From assembly GCA_029721435.1 (NCBI GenBank), contig CM056573.1, forward strand, positions 73,164,001 to 73,228,000: a stretch of DNA of 64,000 bases. The letters run 5' to 3'. This DNA comes from Gymnothorax reevesii. Lineage: Eukaryota; Chordata; Actinopteri; Anguilliformes; Muraenidae. Positions within the stretch are counted from its first letter, which is position 1, and each line of letters starts with the position of its first letter. The position numbers were made by a program, and so were the translations under genes. The notes beneath the pieces were generated by a model. That model ran no database searches and was not told the DNA's origin. It saw only the letters and a list, made by a program, of their open reading frames with translations. Positions 46,920 through 60,106 of the stretch are shown here, piece by piece.

Positions 46920-47405
46920 AATTTTCCAAATAATGCAATGCTGACCTAAATTCTAATAACTGGTCGTGCCACCCTCTGCAACAACAACTGCAATCAAGCA
47001 TTTGCGATAACTGGCAATGAATCTTTCACATCGCAGTGAAAGAATTTTAGCTGACTCTTCTTTGAAGACTTAAGCATGAAGGTCATGCCACTGTATCCCA
47101 ATCGGATTTAAATCCAAACTTTGGCTAGGCCACTCCAAAATCTTAATTTTGTTTTTTTAAGCCATTCAGAGGTGGACTTGCTGGTGTGTTTTGGATCATT
47201 GTCCTGCTGCATAACCCAAGTGCGCTTAAGCTTGAAATCACGAACTGAAGGTCAGACATTATCTATCAGGAATTTCCGGTAGAGAGCAGAATTCATAGTT
47301 CCCTCAATTACAAGTCGTCCAGGTCCTGAAGCAGCAAAGCAGCCCCAAACCATCACACTACCACCACCATGTTTGACTTTTTGTATGATGTTCTTTTTAT
47401 CAGAG
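46920..47405 (-). pseudogene. Tc1-like transposase, C-terminal fragment
   Basis: The minus-strand translation shows VWGCFAASGPG, then VMQQDNDPKHTSKS with the second catalytic Asp, then SLDLNPIG where the family has a Glu, so the active site is lost. Stops and frame shifts are present. Confidence 0.65.
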
Positions 47406-47407
47406 GG

Positions 47408-50400
47408 GAACTTTCAGGGCCTTCTACGCCTTCGGAGAAGGCCTAAAAAATCTGGATACAAAAATAGAAGTATTAAATAAATAATAATTATTGTTTTTAA
47501 AATTTCTATCTCATTTAATTTAATACAATACATTTTATACATTTTCTCTCATCTATGTTTTCAGTTAAGCTTACTGTGAAGTTCACATCAGCAATGAAAG
47601 GGTTACTGTCCTGAAAACATGTTATCCAATCAGAATCGCCCGTCTCTATAAAGACCCAATCGGCTGGCTCATTAATTGGTTAGGACTTCATGAATCCAGG
47701 GGAAGGCCAACCTATGCATAAAGCTGTGTCTTGGTTTGGAGAGTGAGGGGAAAATTGACCAATCACGGTTTGATTTTAAATAGGTGGGACAAAAACAAAA
47801 GATCTTTGGCCTTCGTGAAGTCCAAACTTCGTAATCTCGGGAGAGGGGTGAGGGCGGGTGCGAGACAGAGTTAAATGGCGGAAGACGAGACCAACGTTGT
47901 GGCTAGCTTGATACCATAGCCTTTTCCAAGGCGGCCTTTCACAGAAAAATTTCAAATAATAAAACGGCAGACCAACTCCAGAACTAGAATTAAAAGAAAA
48001 GGTTGAGAAAGTGGAAAGGCACTTCAAGACGGAAAATTATCAGCGTTATCCGTGGACAACAGGCTGTAAGAAAACACTAGAAGTGTATAAAGTACTCAAA
48101 TAAATAAATAAGTAAGATAACTAAAAGTAAAAGTTACTTTGGTAAAAGTTGAAGTCACCCATAAGAAAATCACTTGAGTAAAAGTCTTGAAGTAGCTCAC
48201 TTTAAATGTACTTAAGTATATTTTTTAACAAAATACTTTTCATACTTAAGTATCAAAAGTGCAAGGACAAGTACAAGGTATTTTTCATAGTATGCATCAA
48301 AAGAAGCAAAACAACCACATTTTGTCCTCTCCTTGTCCTCTTTTATCAACTTTTAGGTGAACGAAAGTATTCAACAAACAAACAGGCAATCTCTGCTTTA
48401 TATACTTCTTTCTCTTCTTCTCCTTTGATTTTACTGGAGGTTTAAAAAAAACCACTATAATTGACTATAATTAATAGTAGAACAACATAGGATCAATACC
48501 TTGTCGAATTTTGGCTTCAGAAAACTGATTTTTCTTTACTACTAATTCGGATACAATGGACTCACTGTAGCTGAAGTGGTTGCTACATAGGACAACGGTT
48601 GTTTCTCTAGCAGAGATAAATATATTTTTTTAACTGCTAGAAAGACAATATGGGCAAGTATATTGAGGAGTTTGCATGTCAGGGTTAGCTGAGGAATTAA
48701 ATTCAAGCAATTCTTGAAATACAGGGTTTGGAGTGAACTCGTCCATATTCCAAATCGTGTTCAAGGTTGGGCTTGCTGCTCAGCTGTTTGTGCTTGGCGT
48801 TTCACCGACGACAGCTTTGTCAATAAAGGATAATTCTTTGCTGGATATGTGTCTCAGCTGCTTTTCAAACCTGGAGCAATTGCATCGATCAAGCGCACAG
48901 AGCCACAAGCTGTAAGTATCGATATAAAAGAAAATGAGGTGAGTGAAGCTAACGTGTTATGGGTGGCTAGCAAGACCGCTAACAATAGTTAGCACTAACA
49001 ACTGGCCTCAAATGCAGGCTTTGTAAAATATCTGAAGATAAAGCCTGGATAGGTAGCAACTGTCCTTGACTCACAGACGCAGAAGCAGTAAGTTTTACCA
49101 TTTTATGTTGCTTTACTGCTTAAGCCTAACTAACGTGATAGCCTTTTGAATGTGGCTGTAGCACTGTGGCTAACTTACCTAAGTTACTTTTGCTAATGTT
49201 TGTGTCCTAAATATGCTAGAGTTATATCAGGAGACATTCATCAGAAGGTGAGTGAACATAAACCTCATTTGAAGCTAGCTTTTTATACTTGGTTGTAATT
49301 TGAATGCTTGGTACAACTGTTCACAGTAACGGTACGGTAACAAAACCAGTACTGCATATTATTGCAAGTTTGTCGTTATGATGACCGCTCAGTTACTACT
49401 GTATGTGAGTTTGCGTTTCATGCTACTTAAAAAATACTCCTGGTTAATTTGCATGCAGTGATTCAGATTGGTATGCTTTTGTTTCTTTGGTTAGCATCCA
49501 GGTGGTAGTTTCATCATAATGTTACCTGACCGGGGCCTCTACAGTTGAAGGTAACCGGAGAGTTGTTGTGCATGTTTGCAAAGTTGGGCTGATAAGGCTG
49601 CAGTTAGAACAGATGTAGGCTTTGCAGAGCTTATGGGCTTTGTTTATGGCTGCTGTGAAACGATCGTTTTACTTGTCTTAAACCAGGGTCAACCAGGTAC
49701 TTTGCCGTGGTGTGCGTTTAGCTCTCTGATCCTACCGCAGTGAACGCAATTGCGAAACACACAATATAAACACACGTGTCTGGTATAAGAAATGATTTCA
49801 CTGCAGTGCCGTGGCGGAATTTCATCCACCTTTGAAAATTGTTCTGGCGAATAAAAAGCCGAAAAAAGTGGAGATTGGATACAGATTTTTGTCAGTACAA
49901 AGTTATCGATTCACTTGCTCCACATAAGCAACGCTTACACCGTTTGTGTGTTTTTCCTACTAACTCATTTAACTTGGTGTCGGAGTTGCTTTTTGTTTTG
50001 GTGGAAATGGTTAACAGGAGCTTTTAGCAGAGTTTCCTCCGGATAGGAAATTGGGTATATACGGTAACATGACTATATAACAGTATAGCTGCTGTACAAT
50101 CACATACATGCAAGGCAAGACAGAATGTACAAAACATTAACATTTCAACAAACCACTCATTGAAATCCAGCTGTAAACTTTGCTGCAATACTTCATTTGC
50201 CTCCTTCTCCCGTTCGACGTCGGATTTGGGATCAAAGAAGTACAGTCTCACAGCAATACATGCCGATGAGAGCTGTCCTGAAATATCAGCCATCTTGGTT
50301 TCCTGGTTTTTCGGGTTTGCACCCTTCCCCGGAATCAAAGCGGCCAGGCAGCCAATCAGAGCAGTGCCTCATTAGCATAGCCTCCCTACCTATTTCAAAA

Positions 50401-50575
50401 CAGCTCGTGTCTCAGGCCGGCACAGACTGGGTGGGAGAAGAGTTCTCACTCGGCCTGGATGTGTATGGGTTTTTTTTTGGTAACTCAATTCTTAACATTA
50501 TTTTAAAGACCCATTAGACATATGCTGTATTTAGCTGTTTAAAATAAGAGGGGACCTTTAACTGAGGCCTACTGT
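47408..50575. other. 3.2-kb insertion splitting the transposase, unassigned
   Basis: It lies between the two transposase fragments. It includes a repeat-like stretch of ACTTGAGTAAAAG and TACTTAAGTAT (48100-48260) common in fish miniature elements, and a right end with GAGGGGACCTTTAA (50551-50564). Short open frames have no domain. Confidence 0.4.
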
Positions 50576-50578
50576 ACT

Positions 50579-50836
50579 TCAGATATTGTTCTGGGTTCTT
50601 TTGCGACCTCCTGGATGAGTCATTGATGCGCTCTTCGAGTAATTTTGGTAGGCTGGCCGCTCCTGGGAGGGTTCACCACTGTTCCAAGTTTTCTCTATTT
50701 GTGGATAATGGCTCTCATTGTAATCGCCGGAGTCCCAAAGCCTTAGAAATGGCTTTGCAACCCTTTCCAGACTGATAGATAAGAAACAAAGAAATTGACA
50801 TCTATTTTTGAATTTCTTTTGTTTGCGGCATAACAT
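50579..50836 (-). pseudogene. Tc1-like transposase, N-terminal fragment
   Basis: An 85-codon open frame containing NESHYPQIEKTWNSGEPSQE and SKSASMTHPGGRKRTQNN, the region between the helix-turn-helix and catalytic domain in one fish Tc1 subfamily. It breaks off at the 3.2-kb insertion. Confidence 0.6.
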
Positions 50837-51216
50837 GTTGTTTTTTTATAGATCTTTTTGCCTACTTCACTTCATTAAACAGGTTCTATTGAAGAGATTT
50901 CTTGATTCACTAGGTCTGGCAGTAATCAGGCCTGGGTGTGGCAAGTGAAATCAGACTCAAAAAATGTGGTTAATCTCAGTTAATTCATGATTTAACAAGG
51001 GTGGGCAATTACTTTTTCACATAGGGCTAGGTAGGTTTGGATAGTTTTTTCCCCTTCGTAAATGAAATCATCATTTTAAAACTGAACTGCATTTTGTATG
51101 AACTCATGTAATTTTTTTCTTATATTAATTAAACTTTGTTTGATGATCTGAAACATTTAAGTGTGGAAAATATCAGGAAATCAGGAAGGGGGCAAATACT
51201 TTTTCACGGCACTGTA

Positions 51217-51920
51217 TGTAATTATTTTGTCAACAATGTCTTACTGTCTGCCAATTTGGTCCCTCACCACGAAGGAAATAATTGAACCATTAGCAAGACT
51301 ATATAGTGAAGCCTATAAAATTCTTAGCAACTGCCTTCCTTGGACTCACCACTGTACTGAACTTTCACATTGTAACCCCTTCACTTATTAGAACTACAAA
51401 AATTGTCTTGCCATAAAAATTTTCTTTCAGATCCAAAGAAGTGACTACCCCTCAGTACTTAATGCTTTATTTCCCCGACAAAAAGGCATCAAACACTCAC
51501 TCCAGTTCCTGTCTTTAAAAATGGACTAGATCAGTCTCTCTGACCATCTGTAGTCAGCTATAATTTTTTCACATGTTCACTAAAATTTGGAATGACACAT
51601 TGTTCTATCACATTAGAACAATAATCTGTATCACATTAGAACAATAATTTCAATCACACACTTCAAGCAACCATACAAACAGTTGGAAGGTTACAGCTGC
51701 AACCACTGATTCAATTCAGACTTGGAATTTCACTCTCCTCAACTCCTCTCTTCTGTTTAGTCTTTGTAATTGTGTAAGCCTTGTTGTGCTTTTGTCATTG
51801 TCTTTTGTATTGTGATGTGATCCTGTCTTTCATTGTGCTGCAGGACAGGAAATTGCTGAATGCCAATTTAAATCCAACGTTTTTGATTTCTGTAATGTAA
51901 CTTTTAAAACTTTTCCTGTA
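51217..51920 (+). pseudogene. LINE 3' fragment (Rex-like reverse transcriptase tail)
   Basis: The reading ALYVIILSTMSYCLPIWS, KEIIEPLARLYSEAYKIL and PWTHHC resembles the C-terminal part of LINE ORF2 of the Rex1/CR1 type. It is followed by a long non-coding 3' tail. The 5' part is missing and several stops are present. Confidence 0.55.
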
Positions 51921-51924
51921 TAAC

Positions 51925-52270
51925 AATGAAACAAGAGTTGTCAGAAAGGCAACAAAGCTCGCCGGGGCAAGGTTAAAGTTTTTCTGCACGCGGACGGACG
52001 CAGATGCGGATGCCGGGGGTACGACAATAGCTCTCCTCCAGACATTCGTCCCAGCGAGCTAATTAAAATGAAATTATGTGAAAATAATACTAAATTTTAA
52101 CTACATGTGGAATTCATTCGTTAATGTTAAGAACACAGCTCACAGAGCAAGTACAGTGGCTTCAATTAGTCGTGCTAAGATGATGCCCAGCAGACAGCAA
52201 GTGGCAAGGCTAGCCCATGGGCTAGCGGGCTAGCCACAGGATCTGAGTGCATCCTCCAATCACTCACACT
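51925..52270. other. Unassigned intergenic DNA
   Basis: No gene recognised. Confidence 0.3.
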
Positions 52271-52274
52271 CTTA

Positions 52275-52440
52275 AAGGGATAGTTCACCCAAACATGAAA
52301 ATCACCCGTCCTCTTCTCTTTCCTTTGCTGATTGAAGGTTGGTTGAAGTTTTTTGGTCCACAAAACACTCCTGGAGTTTCAGAGGAAAACGGCAGTGCAG
52401 ACAAATCCAATACCGTTGAGGTTAACGATGACTGTTCTTT
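52275..52440. repeat. One end of an AAAGGGATAGTTCACCC-type element
   Basis: The start AAAGGGATAGTTCACCCAAA is the terminus of a very common fish DNA-element family. No matching opposite end was found nearby, so the copy is truncated. Confidence 0.45.
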
Positions 52441-52485
52441 CAGGTGTAAAAAAAAAAAATCTGAAAAAAACCTAAAATGTCTTAA

Positions 52486-52614
52486 CCCATTCATGCCTAG
52501 CGTCCTCACATGAGGACTGTTAAGAAAAAGTGTCCTGTTTGAATGACTATTAGAGTGGTATTTTGAAGTATAATAACATACAAAAGTGAAATAAGAAAAT
52601 TTAGGCATAAATGG
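52486..52614. mobile_element. piggyBac-like miniature element, TTAA flanks
   Basis: Inverted ends CCCATTCATGCCTA / CCCATTTATGCCTA with TTAA at 52482-52485 and 52615-52618, the piggyBac target signature. 129 bp, non-coding. Confidence 0.8.
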
Positions 52615-52619
52615 GTTAA

Positions 52620-55600
52620 TATCGCTTGTGTGGCATAATCCACTGCTCAAAGCAGTGTCTTCTATGCAGGCACATGCCTAAAGCTATGCAAGAGAGATCA
52701 AGGAGGACTCCATAAACTAAAAGAAGAAGACAAGCAGAACTTGTAGTTGCAGCTCACTTGTGTTCATATCGTTAGCCTCATAGCATAATTCTTGGTCATA
52801 TTTTTGCCAAATTGAGGTATTGACTGTTCCTTTGTATTGGCTAAAAAATGTTTTTTTTCCCTTTTTTCTCAAAACAAAAATGTTTAAAAATTCTATTCCC
52901 TTAAATAATAAAAAATATTTTGAAAACCTTAATAAATGAGGCCATTGTGCTGTAAGACTAGCGATATGCTAGCTACAGAGAGAGCAATGGAAGCCTGGTG
53001 GTGTGTTTGTTCAAAATGTAAACAAATGCTAACTGGAGAAAAGAGCCTTTGTTGCATTCAGTGTGTCTACATTCACATAGAGATATAATTTTAGCATTAG
53101 CATTGAGCAAAATTTTATTATTTTTTGTCCAAAACTTTTATTTACTCAAACCTTTTTCTTTTGTCTCTGTTAACTCATTTTGCTTTGATAAAGCCTCGGC
53201 CATCATTGCTTCGTCCAAATGTGCTAACGTGAGCTTTATTTTGTTTTATTGCGAACCAAAAACAATAGTTGGATATTCTACTATGTCATAGTTTCAGTTG
53301 GGCAGTCCTAATAGCATTCTGCTCTCTCTCCCAGTTGTCATAATTGCCTTACTTACCAAGGATTTTAAAAGTGATATCAATTTTACTGTGTGCAACAGGC
53401 ATCTGTAATTGTTTAAAAGTAAATGAAACCATACACTTGTTTGATCCTTTTTCTTTCAATTTCTAACAACTGATATGAGTATTAGAATCATTAACTAATC
53501 TGATTGAAGAGAATTATGCAAGCCTTCCTTGTATTTGATAACTATTACCTGAATTTGAGACAAACCTACGGCAATTCAGGATGCTAAAACCCATTTTTAA
53601 AAAATTAACCTAAAAAACTCCCTACAATTTAGCACGTGTGAGGAAAAAGTGGGGGATTAACAGAGAGAGAGAAAGAGAGAGAGAGAGAAATTTGGAGTTC
53701 TTCACCCCATCAGTGCTTTAATAAGCAGGACAGATAATGTGCTTCAAAGAAATGCCAAAAAATTTAAATGGACAGGGCTCCCATTTCCAAACTGAAGTAA
53801 AAAAGCAACTCTTGTTTTGGGAGATGGATAAAATAGACAAGCACCCACCCTGTACTGAGGTGCTCTTCTTGGTGATTCTCCATCACAGATGAGCTACCCA
53901 ATGGCAGGGAGGGATTCCAAGCACAGAGTTAGATAGGTGAGAGCAGATCGAGAGGGATCACCTGTCACTTGGGAAGAGGCAGCTTGGCAAATTGTCAGCG
54001 GTTACTTATTAACACGCAGAGGGTAAGCGGGATTAATGACCCAGCAGGGCTGTTCGATGTAGAGCAAAAAACTGTCATTTAAAAAAAAAGACAGGCACAA
54101 TGGCCATTTTTCACCACTGTGGCTTTCCCTCCATTGTTCCCGTCAGTTTTCATGAATTCAAAGCGGAAACGGTTCCAGACCACTGGAAATCACAGGCATT
54201 AATATTTTTGACTTTAGGTGAGACTTTTTTTGTTTTGTAAAGTATAAAGAATTGGAAGGAATGAAAGGCACTGCCTTTAGTTTTAATCCTTTCATGATCA
54301 TCCCACAACCAAGTTAACAAAGCTTAACATGTGTTTGACCAGTGCTGTTATTTTTTTCATATGTTTGATCTAGCTTAGGCTTCTCAAAAACAATGAGCAA
54401 TAAAAACTAACAAGAGGACAGTGTGGGATCAAGTCCTGGAAACAGGATGCAAAAAAAAAAAAAAGACTATCTCATTTTCCAGTTTTTACTCTCTGGTCCA
54501 ACACCTGTCCAAATATCTTACAGAATGCCCATGCCAGCATGCGCGATCATGTGCAAAATGACAGTGACAGTCATTGGCAGTGGGGGAATGATTCCACAGC
54601 AGACAAAAGGCTTGGAGGACAACTGGACAGTTTTTCGTGTTTAAGCTTTGCGGAGCCCGGGCTACCAACTGTTTGGACAGATATGCATTTTATTGTTCAT
54701 CTGCAAGTGCAGTCAATCAGCAGCCAGTCTTGGCTAGCAAGCTAAAAAAAATAGAAAGCTCGTCAATGTTTGCCCTCACCCAATCCCCGCCCTCTCATTT
54801 CAAATCTTAGGGAGCTGCTCTGCCCCATTGTTATTCATACTATAATGTCAGGATTGAGAAAACTCATGATTCACCTTCAGAAACTCAGCCAGCAAGTATC
54901 CAGTACAAACACATTTTTCAACAACCCTGGACTTAGAGCGGGTTTTGGGGGATTGTGTGTGGTATATGGTGATGTGGTATTGATAGCATCGGGTTTTGTG
55001 GTGGTGGTGGTGGAGGGCTGTATATAATCGCTAGGAAACATTTTTGTGAACATTTGGTGATAAATGCAGTCAGTCCCCAGCTTAAAGCAATTAATTCAGG
55101 ATTCTGACATAAACTCTCCAATCCTCTGACAGCTTGGAGCTGAAATAAAAATGCTAGTTCTCCTGGGAACAGCAGGAGATAGTTGGCTCCTTTCTGAACT
55201 GTTTGCTCACTGGCCCTGAGAGCAATCTCCCCCTCACACCCACAACCCACCTCTCCCCACCCAAATGAAATGCAAGGAAACAAACAATGTACCAGGGAGA
55301 GAATGGGGAGAATGGGGAGATGGGAATGAACAGTTTGAACTATTTGCACAGCAGAAGGACAGCTACAATGCCTGGGCGATGGCTTTCCCATGCATCAAGC
55401 ACGCTGTCGTAGGCCCCTTTTGTTGCAGGGTTTCTTCCATCGTCCAGATAAGAGCACAGCTGCCCCGATACTTTTAATGCTCTTCGGCCAGTATTTTACA
55501 GTATGGTCACTCGTCTGCCTCCAAATATTTCATTTTGTGAGCAGTTTTATTTTCTTGGCTTCAAAACTGCCTGTTTGTCCATGCCATGCACTGTCCCTCA

Positions 55601-56020
55601 TCCCATTCCTCTGTACCCCATCCTGTTAGCAGAGGCTGTGGGGTTGCAGGGATGAGGGGTGTTACATATTTGCATTCATCTTAATACAAAATTAAAGTCA
55701 ACTAAATATTAAAACAGCAAATCCACTAGAATGGCTAGGATGGTGGCTTGGTTGAAGAAATAAGGTTAGATCCCTTTACCCAGAAGAGTGAATCTCTTCA
55801 AGAGACTGCCTCAGGGTTTAATAATTTCCCCAATATTTTGTCATACCCTTGCAGGAGCAAACAATCAAGGAAATGTGTGACCTTTGATAATTACACAACT
55901 GTTCAAACAAATAACCTAAATTCACTTTATTTATCATCAATGGTAGATAGTATAAATAAGAGCACTTGGGGAATGTTTAGGAATGACATGAAAATACTTC
56001 CATTTTCAGAGTTTTATGCT
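52620..56020. other. Mostly unique intergenic DNA
   Basis: Contains a (GA)n tract near 53660-53690 and a (GGT)n run near 54998-55012. 53700-54180 is non-repetitive and base-balanced and is a candidate conserved non-coding element. No coding gene recognised. Confidence 0.35.
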
Positions 56021-56024
56021 TTAA

Positions 56025-56264
56025 CTCATTCCCTACAGAATACTTTTATATAAAATTGTCGCGTTGGTACGGAATACCTTTCCCGAAAATTAGACAATAT
56101 AAAGTATTGAAGTACAGGTGGCCCTTAACGGCGATCGTCAACTGATTTGGTGTTTTCATCGGACGGCAAATCAGAATGGTCAGTCCACACCGCTGGCACT
56201 GGCTTACCCTAGGGAATGGTAGAATTTGCCGTGCCATTGACAACGGCTTCCTGTAGGGAATGAG
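56025..56264. mobile_element. piggyBac-like miniature element, better copy
   Basis: Inverted ends CTCATTCCCTACAG / CTCATTCCCTACAG with TTAA at 56021-56024 and 56265-56268. 240 bp, non-coding. Related copy at 35159-35398. Confidence 0.85.
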
Positions 56265-56457
56265 TTAATGATAGGACGAGTTATCATACTTAAGCCTTAT
56301 TTTTGTTAACGGGCTATGTGTTATGCACCCAATACAATATTGTGTTTTGTTCAATTGAGAATGCTGCATTCACTTGCGCTATGTAAACAGAAATCAGTGA
56401 AAATGAAAAACTGTGTATGTGTCATTTTTAAAAAATATCAGTCCAAAAATGATATTT

Positions 56458-56620
56458 ACAGTGAGCTCCAAAATTACTGGCACCCCAGACTGGTAATGCA
56501 CAAACATACTTCAAACAATTCTTAAAATATATATTTGTTGTAAAATCTATGTTGAGAATCTCTAAATACCAACATGTGAGAAATACCGAACAATATTAAT
56601 GGTCCAATGGAACCAACTAA
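56458..56620. repeat. Tc1/mariner terminal fragment
   Basis: ACAGTGAGCTCCAAAATTAC followed by TGGCACCC is a typical Tc1/mariner terminus of fish. The opposite end is not seen. Confidence 0.45.
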
Positions 56621-57007
56621 AATCATTCACTGATTTAATTAACCCGTTTTGCTCTATTTATGCATGCAGTTACACTATTCTATCACTGGATTCTATCACA
56701 CCCAGATCAGTTATCGAATACTCACAAGCAAGTCGAGCTCGAACACTGTTTAGAATATGGACGAGTTCACTCCCACACCCTGTTTTTCAGGAGTTGCATG
56801 AATTAAACTCCTCACCTAAGCCTGATGTGGTAACTGCTCAGTATACTTGCCACGAATATCTATCCAGCAGTTCAAAAAAATGATCTCTTGCGACAGCAAA
56901 AACAGTTGTCCTCTGTAGCAACCTCTTCAGCTTTAGTGAGCCAATGGTCTCCCAAATAAAAGTTAAGAAAAAAATCTGAAGCAAAAATTCAACATGGCAG
57001 TGATACT

Positions 57008-59059
57008 GGGCTCTAATTTCGTAGACCAGGCGCAGGCACGGCGCAGGTACGGCGCATGGGGGGTGCGCCGCGCCAACAGGGTGTGTCCAGGCGTATGTGG
57101 CAATTTCGTGCTCGGCGTAGCCTGGCGCAAGTACTCCTCTGTCCCGCCTCTGCCCCTCCTTCCAGCGCAAGTTTTGGTGTGTTTGGGTATAACACAGCCG
57201 AGTCAAATCTTCACCAGTCAAATGAGCTCCTCACCTCACCTGTAATGTGTTAGAATATAGAAGGCGACCCAGCCGAGTCAAATCTTGCTCACTGGCAAGA
57301 GAAACGATGGATAGCGTGTTCCTATTATTACTAACTGTAGCTGCTTAAAATGTTGGGATTAACATGCATATACAACAAAGCAAGATATGTTACACATTTA
57401 TTTCCAATATGTGATCTTAACTCAGTACGAGATCATAGCAATCAGGCTGCATTCCTTTCCCCCACTAAAGACGATAAAACATAAGTGACAATAATAGTAG
57501 CCTAGTATTAAGCCGCTTGCATACTGGACGCGAAACGAATTTTTCACTCGACAGATTGCGTCTTGGGTCCACAGGTTTGACAGGCTTTTAATAAATCGTC
57601 GTGTTCGACAGTCTATTATTGTTTTTAATTTCTTCAAATCTACTGACTCTTTTAGATTTTACACGTGAATGTTTGATAAGAGGGTTCAGTTCTTCAAGAT
57701 GAGTACCGAGAATTTCAATCAATGTTTCTGTCTAAGCTCTGCTCAGTAAAGCGAGTCGACACTGGCGCGAGACAATGTACAATGCCTCCGTGTCTGACAG
57801 CCAAAAAAAAAGGACGATTAGAACAGATTGATAATGAAATAAAGAATAGAAAGAAACATTTTAACAACAGAGCATCCAATGAACACTGCGATTTATTTAT
57901 TGGCGGGTCATCTTTGTTTGATATCACGTTTGTTGCTGATATATTTTTATTCTTTATTTCGTTATAAATCTGTTCTCATATCAATACTTTTACTTTTTGC
58001 TGGCTGCTGGACATGGAGTAATTTGCATTTCGTGTCGGACAGTCTTAATCGTGCATGCAATGATTTCTTCACTCTGTCAGTGGTCATGGAATTGATTTGC
58101 TCACGCACTATATTATCTCTGCTGTGGAAATAAAGCGTGAATCTGTTCGATCCATCTGACTAATTTTCAAAAGAAAGACCGAATAAATACTGATGTCTAT
58201 CTTCAACAGAAGAAAACAGATGAATAGACTAAAAAGACCAAGAAAAGTCGATGGCTATCAATTTGCATTTTGTGAAGGCCGAACACAAACATAGCCAAGT
58301 TTGCACGTCTAATAATTCCTGGAATACTCGGAAAAATTTGAACTTCTATGACTCTCGGACACGGAGCTATATTAAAACCCTGCCGACTATCGCTTCTTTG
58401 CATTGACTTTGTCTGTAATCAGTCGTGCGAAAAATTCGTTTTGCGTCCAGTGTGCAAGCGGCTTTAATGAGCATAGAACGCAAGCATTCGATATATATAT
58501 ATATATATATATTATACAGTTTGTGGTTGGCTGAGAAAGATGTGAAGTCGTTAGTTAGCATCACAGATTCAGCTGCGTTGATTAAGCCAGGTCAAGTTTC
58601 CATTACGCGTGGCAACCGCCTGACATCAGGACAATCGATATAGATAATATAATTTATGTCCTTATTCAGATAGTTACAATAAATAGTGCTTCCTGTAAAT
58701 TTTTCTTGCATTAAAATGTGCCTGACATTCTGTAAACCTGCCTGTGAGATTTCGGTGATGTGTGCGCACTCTGCGCCGGTCAGCCAAATTACCATTGCAC
58801 GGAAATTAAACCAGGTTGGGGCTGGCGAGTTTTCTGCGCAACTCCAGCGGAGACTTTTTCTTCGAAATTGTCACTGCGTCTTGATGAATATGTGACACCT
58901 CCCCCTACTACGCCGCCACACCCATCTCGGCGCACCTTCGTCTACCGAAGGCTGCGCACCTCACGAAATTACCACTACGCGGGCTGCGCCGTACGAAATT
59001 ACCACTGCGCGGGCTGCGCCTCGCTACGCCACCTGCGCTGCGCCAGGAAATTAGAGCCC
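57008..59059 (+). mobile_element. Composite nested DNA element, copy 1 (GGGCTCTAATTTC ends)
   Basis: 2052 bp with inverted termini GGGCTCTAATTTC and 3-bp flanks ACT at 57005-57007 and 59060-59062. Sub-terminal regions are rich in GGCGCA/GCGCC units, including two tandem units of ACGAAATTACCAC plus CGCGGGCTGCGCC near 58965-59030. The core is a second element with its own ends (57511-58463). No transposase is visible. The superfamily is not assigned; the 3-bp duplication narrows the choice. Confidence 0.8.
57511..58463. mobile_element. Inner element of copy 1 (AGCCGCTTGCA ends, TTA flanks)
   Basis: Inverted termini AGCCGCTTGCA, extending imperfectly through ACTGGACGC and AAACGAATTTTTC, flanked by TTA at 57508-57510 and 58464-58466. 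TTA/TAA duplication is typical of PIF/Harbinger miniature elements. No coding frame with a domain. Confidence 0.75.
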
Positions 59060-59656
59060 ACTATGTCATTCTACTGTCAATTATAGTCATCACATAGAAA
59101 AAATGCGCATTTCCCTCCCGTGGATTTAGGCATAGATTCCTCCATCAGCAAATTCAGCGCTCCCTTATTTATTTATTGAAAAAACCTCAAAATCGAAGAA
59201 TTACAATTACAATTACAACAAAAGTACAATAAGAACAGAAAACATTATACATTACACATTAAAAAAACCATTTCAATGAAAGCTGTGTCATAACATGTTC
59301 ATTAGAATCTCTTTTATTAAAATTTGAGGTATTCAATAAAAACCTTTGTGAGTCAATAGCACCATTCTCTTCATTAGACTTTACCACATTCCATTTCTTT
59401 CCCATATTTAATTTCAGGGTATTGGCACCTAGGCCAACCACCCTCTCTAAGAGTGTCCCACATTCAGTAGCACCATATTTCATAAACCTTGCCAATAAAA
59501 TACAATTTAAAACTCTTACGGGCGATTCATACATGAAGACCCTTCTGTATATGCCAGATTCCTCAGGCTTCCAGCAGCGGTCCATAATGATACCTTAATG
59601 GTAGACCATATACACGCTTTATTACAGAACCCTGGAATGAATGCAACTTGTTCAAT

Positions 59657-60106
59657 GGCCACGTTTACATGGGTAGTTTCCCTCAATCTGATTGAAATCG
59701 ATCGGAATAAGTGAATCTGATTTGATCTGTATACATGAAGTTTAAGTAAAGAGTTCCACGTTCAAACCGCGTTGACATGGCCCCAGCTGATTCCGATTGT
59801 ATTGTGTTTTTTTACCTGCGCATTACGTCACTCTGCGTCACTTCACTTACGAGCCTCTTACGTACTAGGAGCGCATGCGCGGACCGAGCAATCCTCTTTA
59901 TCAACACAATCCGCTCCACTCAATCGTTTACATGGAGCATGGAGCGGATTATCAATCGGCGTAGACTACCTCTTACAATCCGACCCGAAATACAATCGGG
60001 TCCGGGTGAATCAGATTGGCTAAGGTGTTTATATGAGACATCTAGAATCTGATTGACCTTTCAATCTGATTGTAAATAGGATTTTTGGACCTATGTAAAC
60101 GGGGCC
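59657..60106. mobile_element. Miniature element GGCC-CGTTTACAT inside the LINE, AAT flanks
   Basis: Inverted ends GGCCACGTTTACATGGGT and GGCCCCGTTTACATAGGT, flanked by AAT at 59654-59656 and 60107-60109. Removing it restores the LINE reading at LYGTEYLSL. Internally rich in CAATCTGATTG-like palindromes. Confidence 0.85.

Larger units (their letters stand above)
43268..51214 (-). mobile_element. Tc1-like transposon expanded to 7.9 kb by internal insertions
   Basis: Left end CAGTGCCATGAAAAAGTATT and right end (reverse complement) CAGTGCCGTGAAAAAGTATT continue as inverted repeats of about 90 bp and are flanked by TA at 43266-43267 and 51215-51216. Transposase fragments lie in matching order on the minus strand (50579-50836 N-terminal, 46920-47405 C-terminal). 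Ordinary members are about 1.6 kb, so roughly 6 kb was added later. An alternative is two separate copies. Confidence 0.65.
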
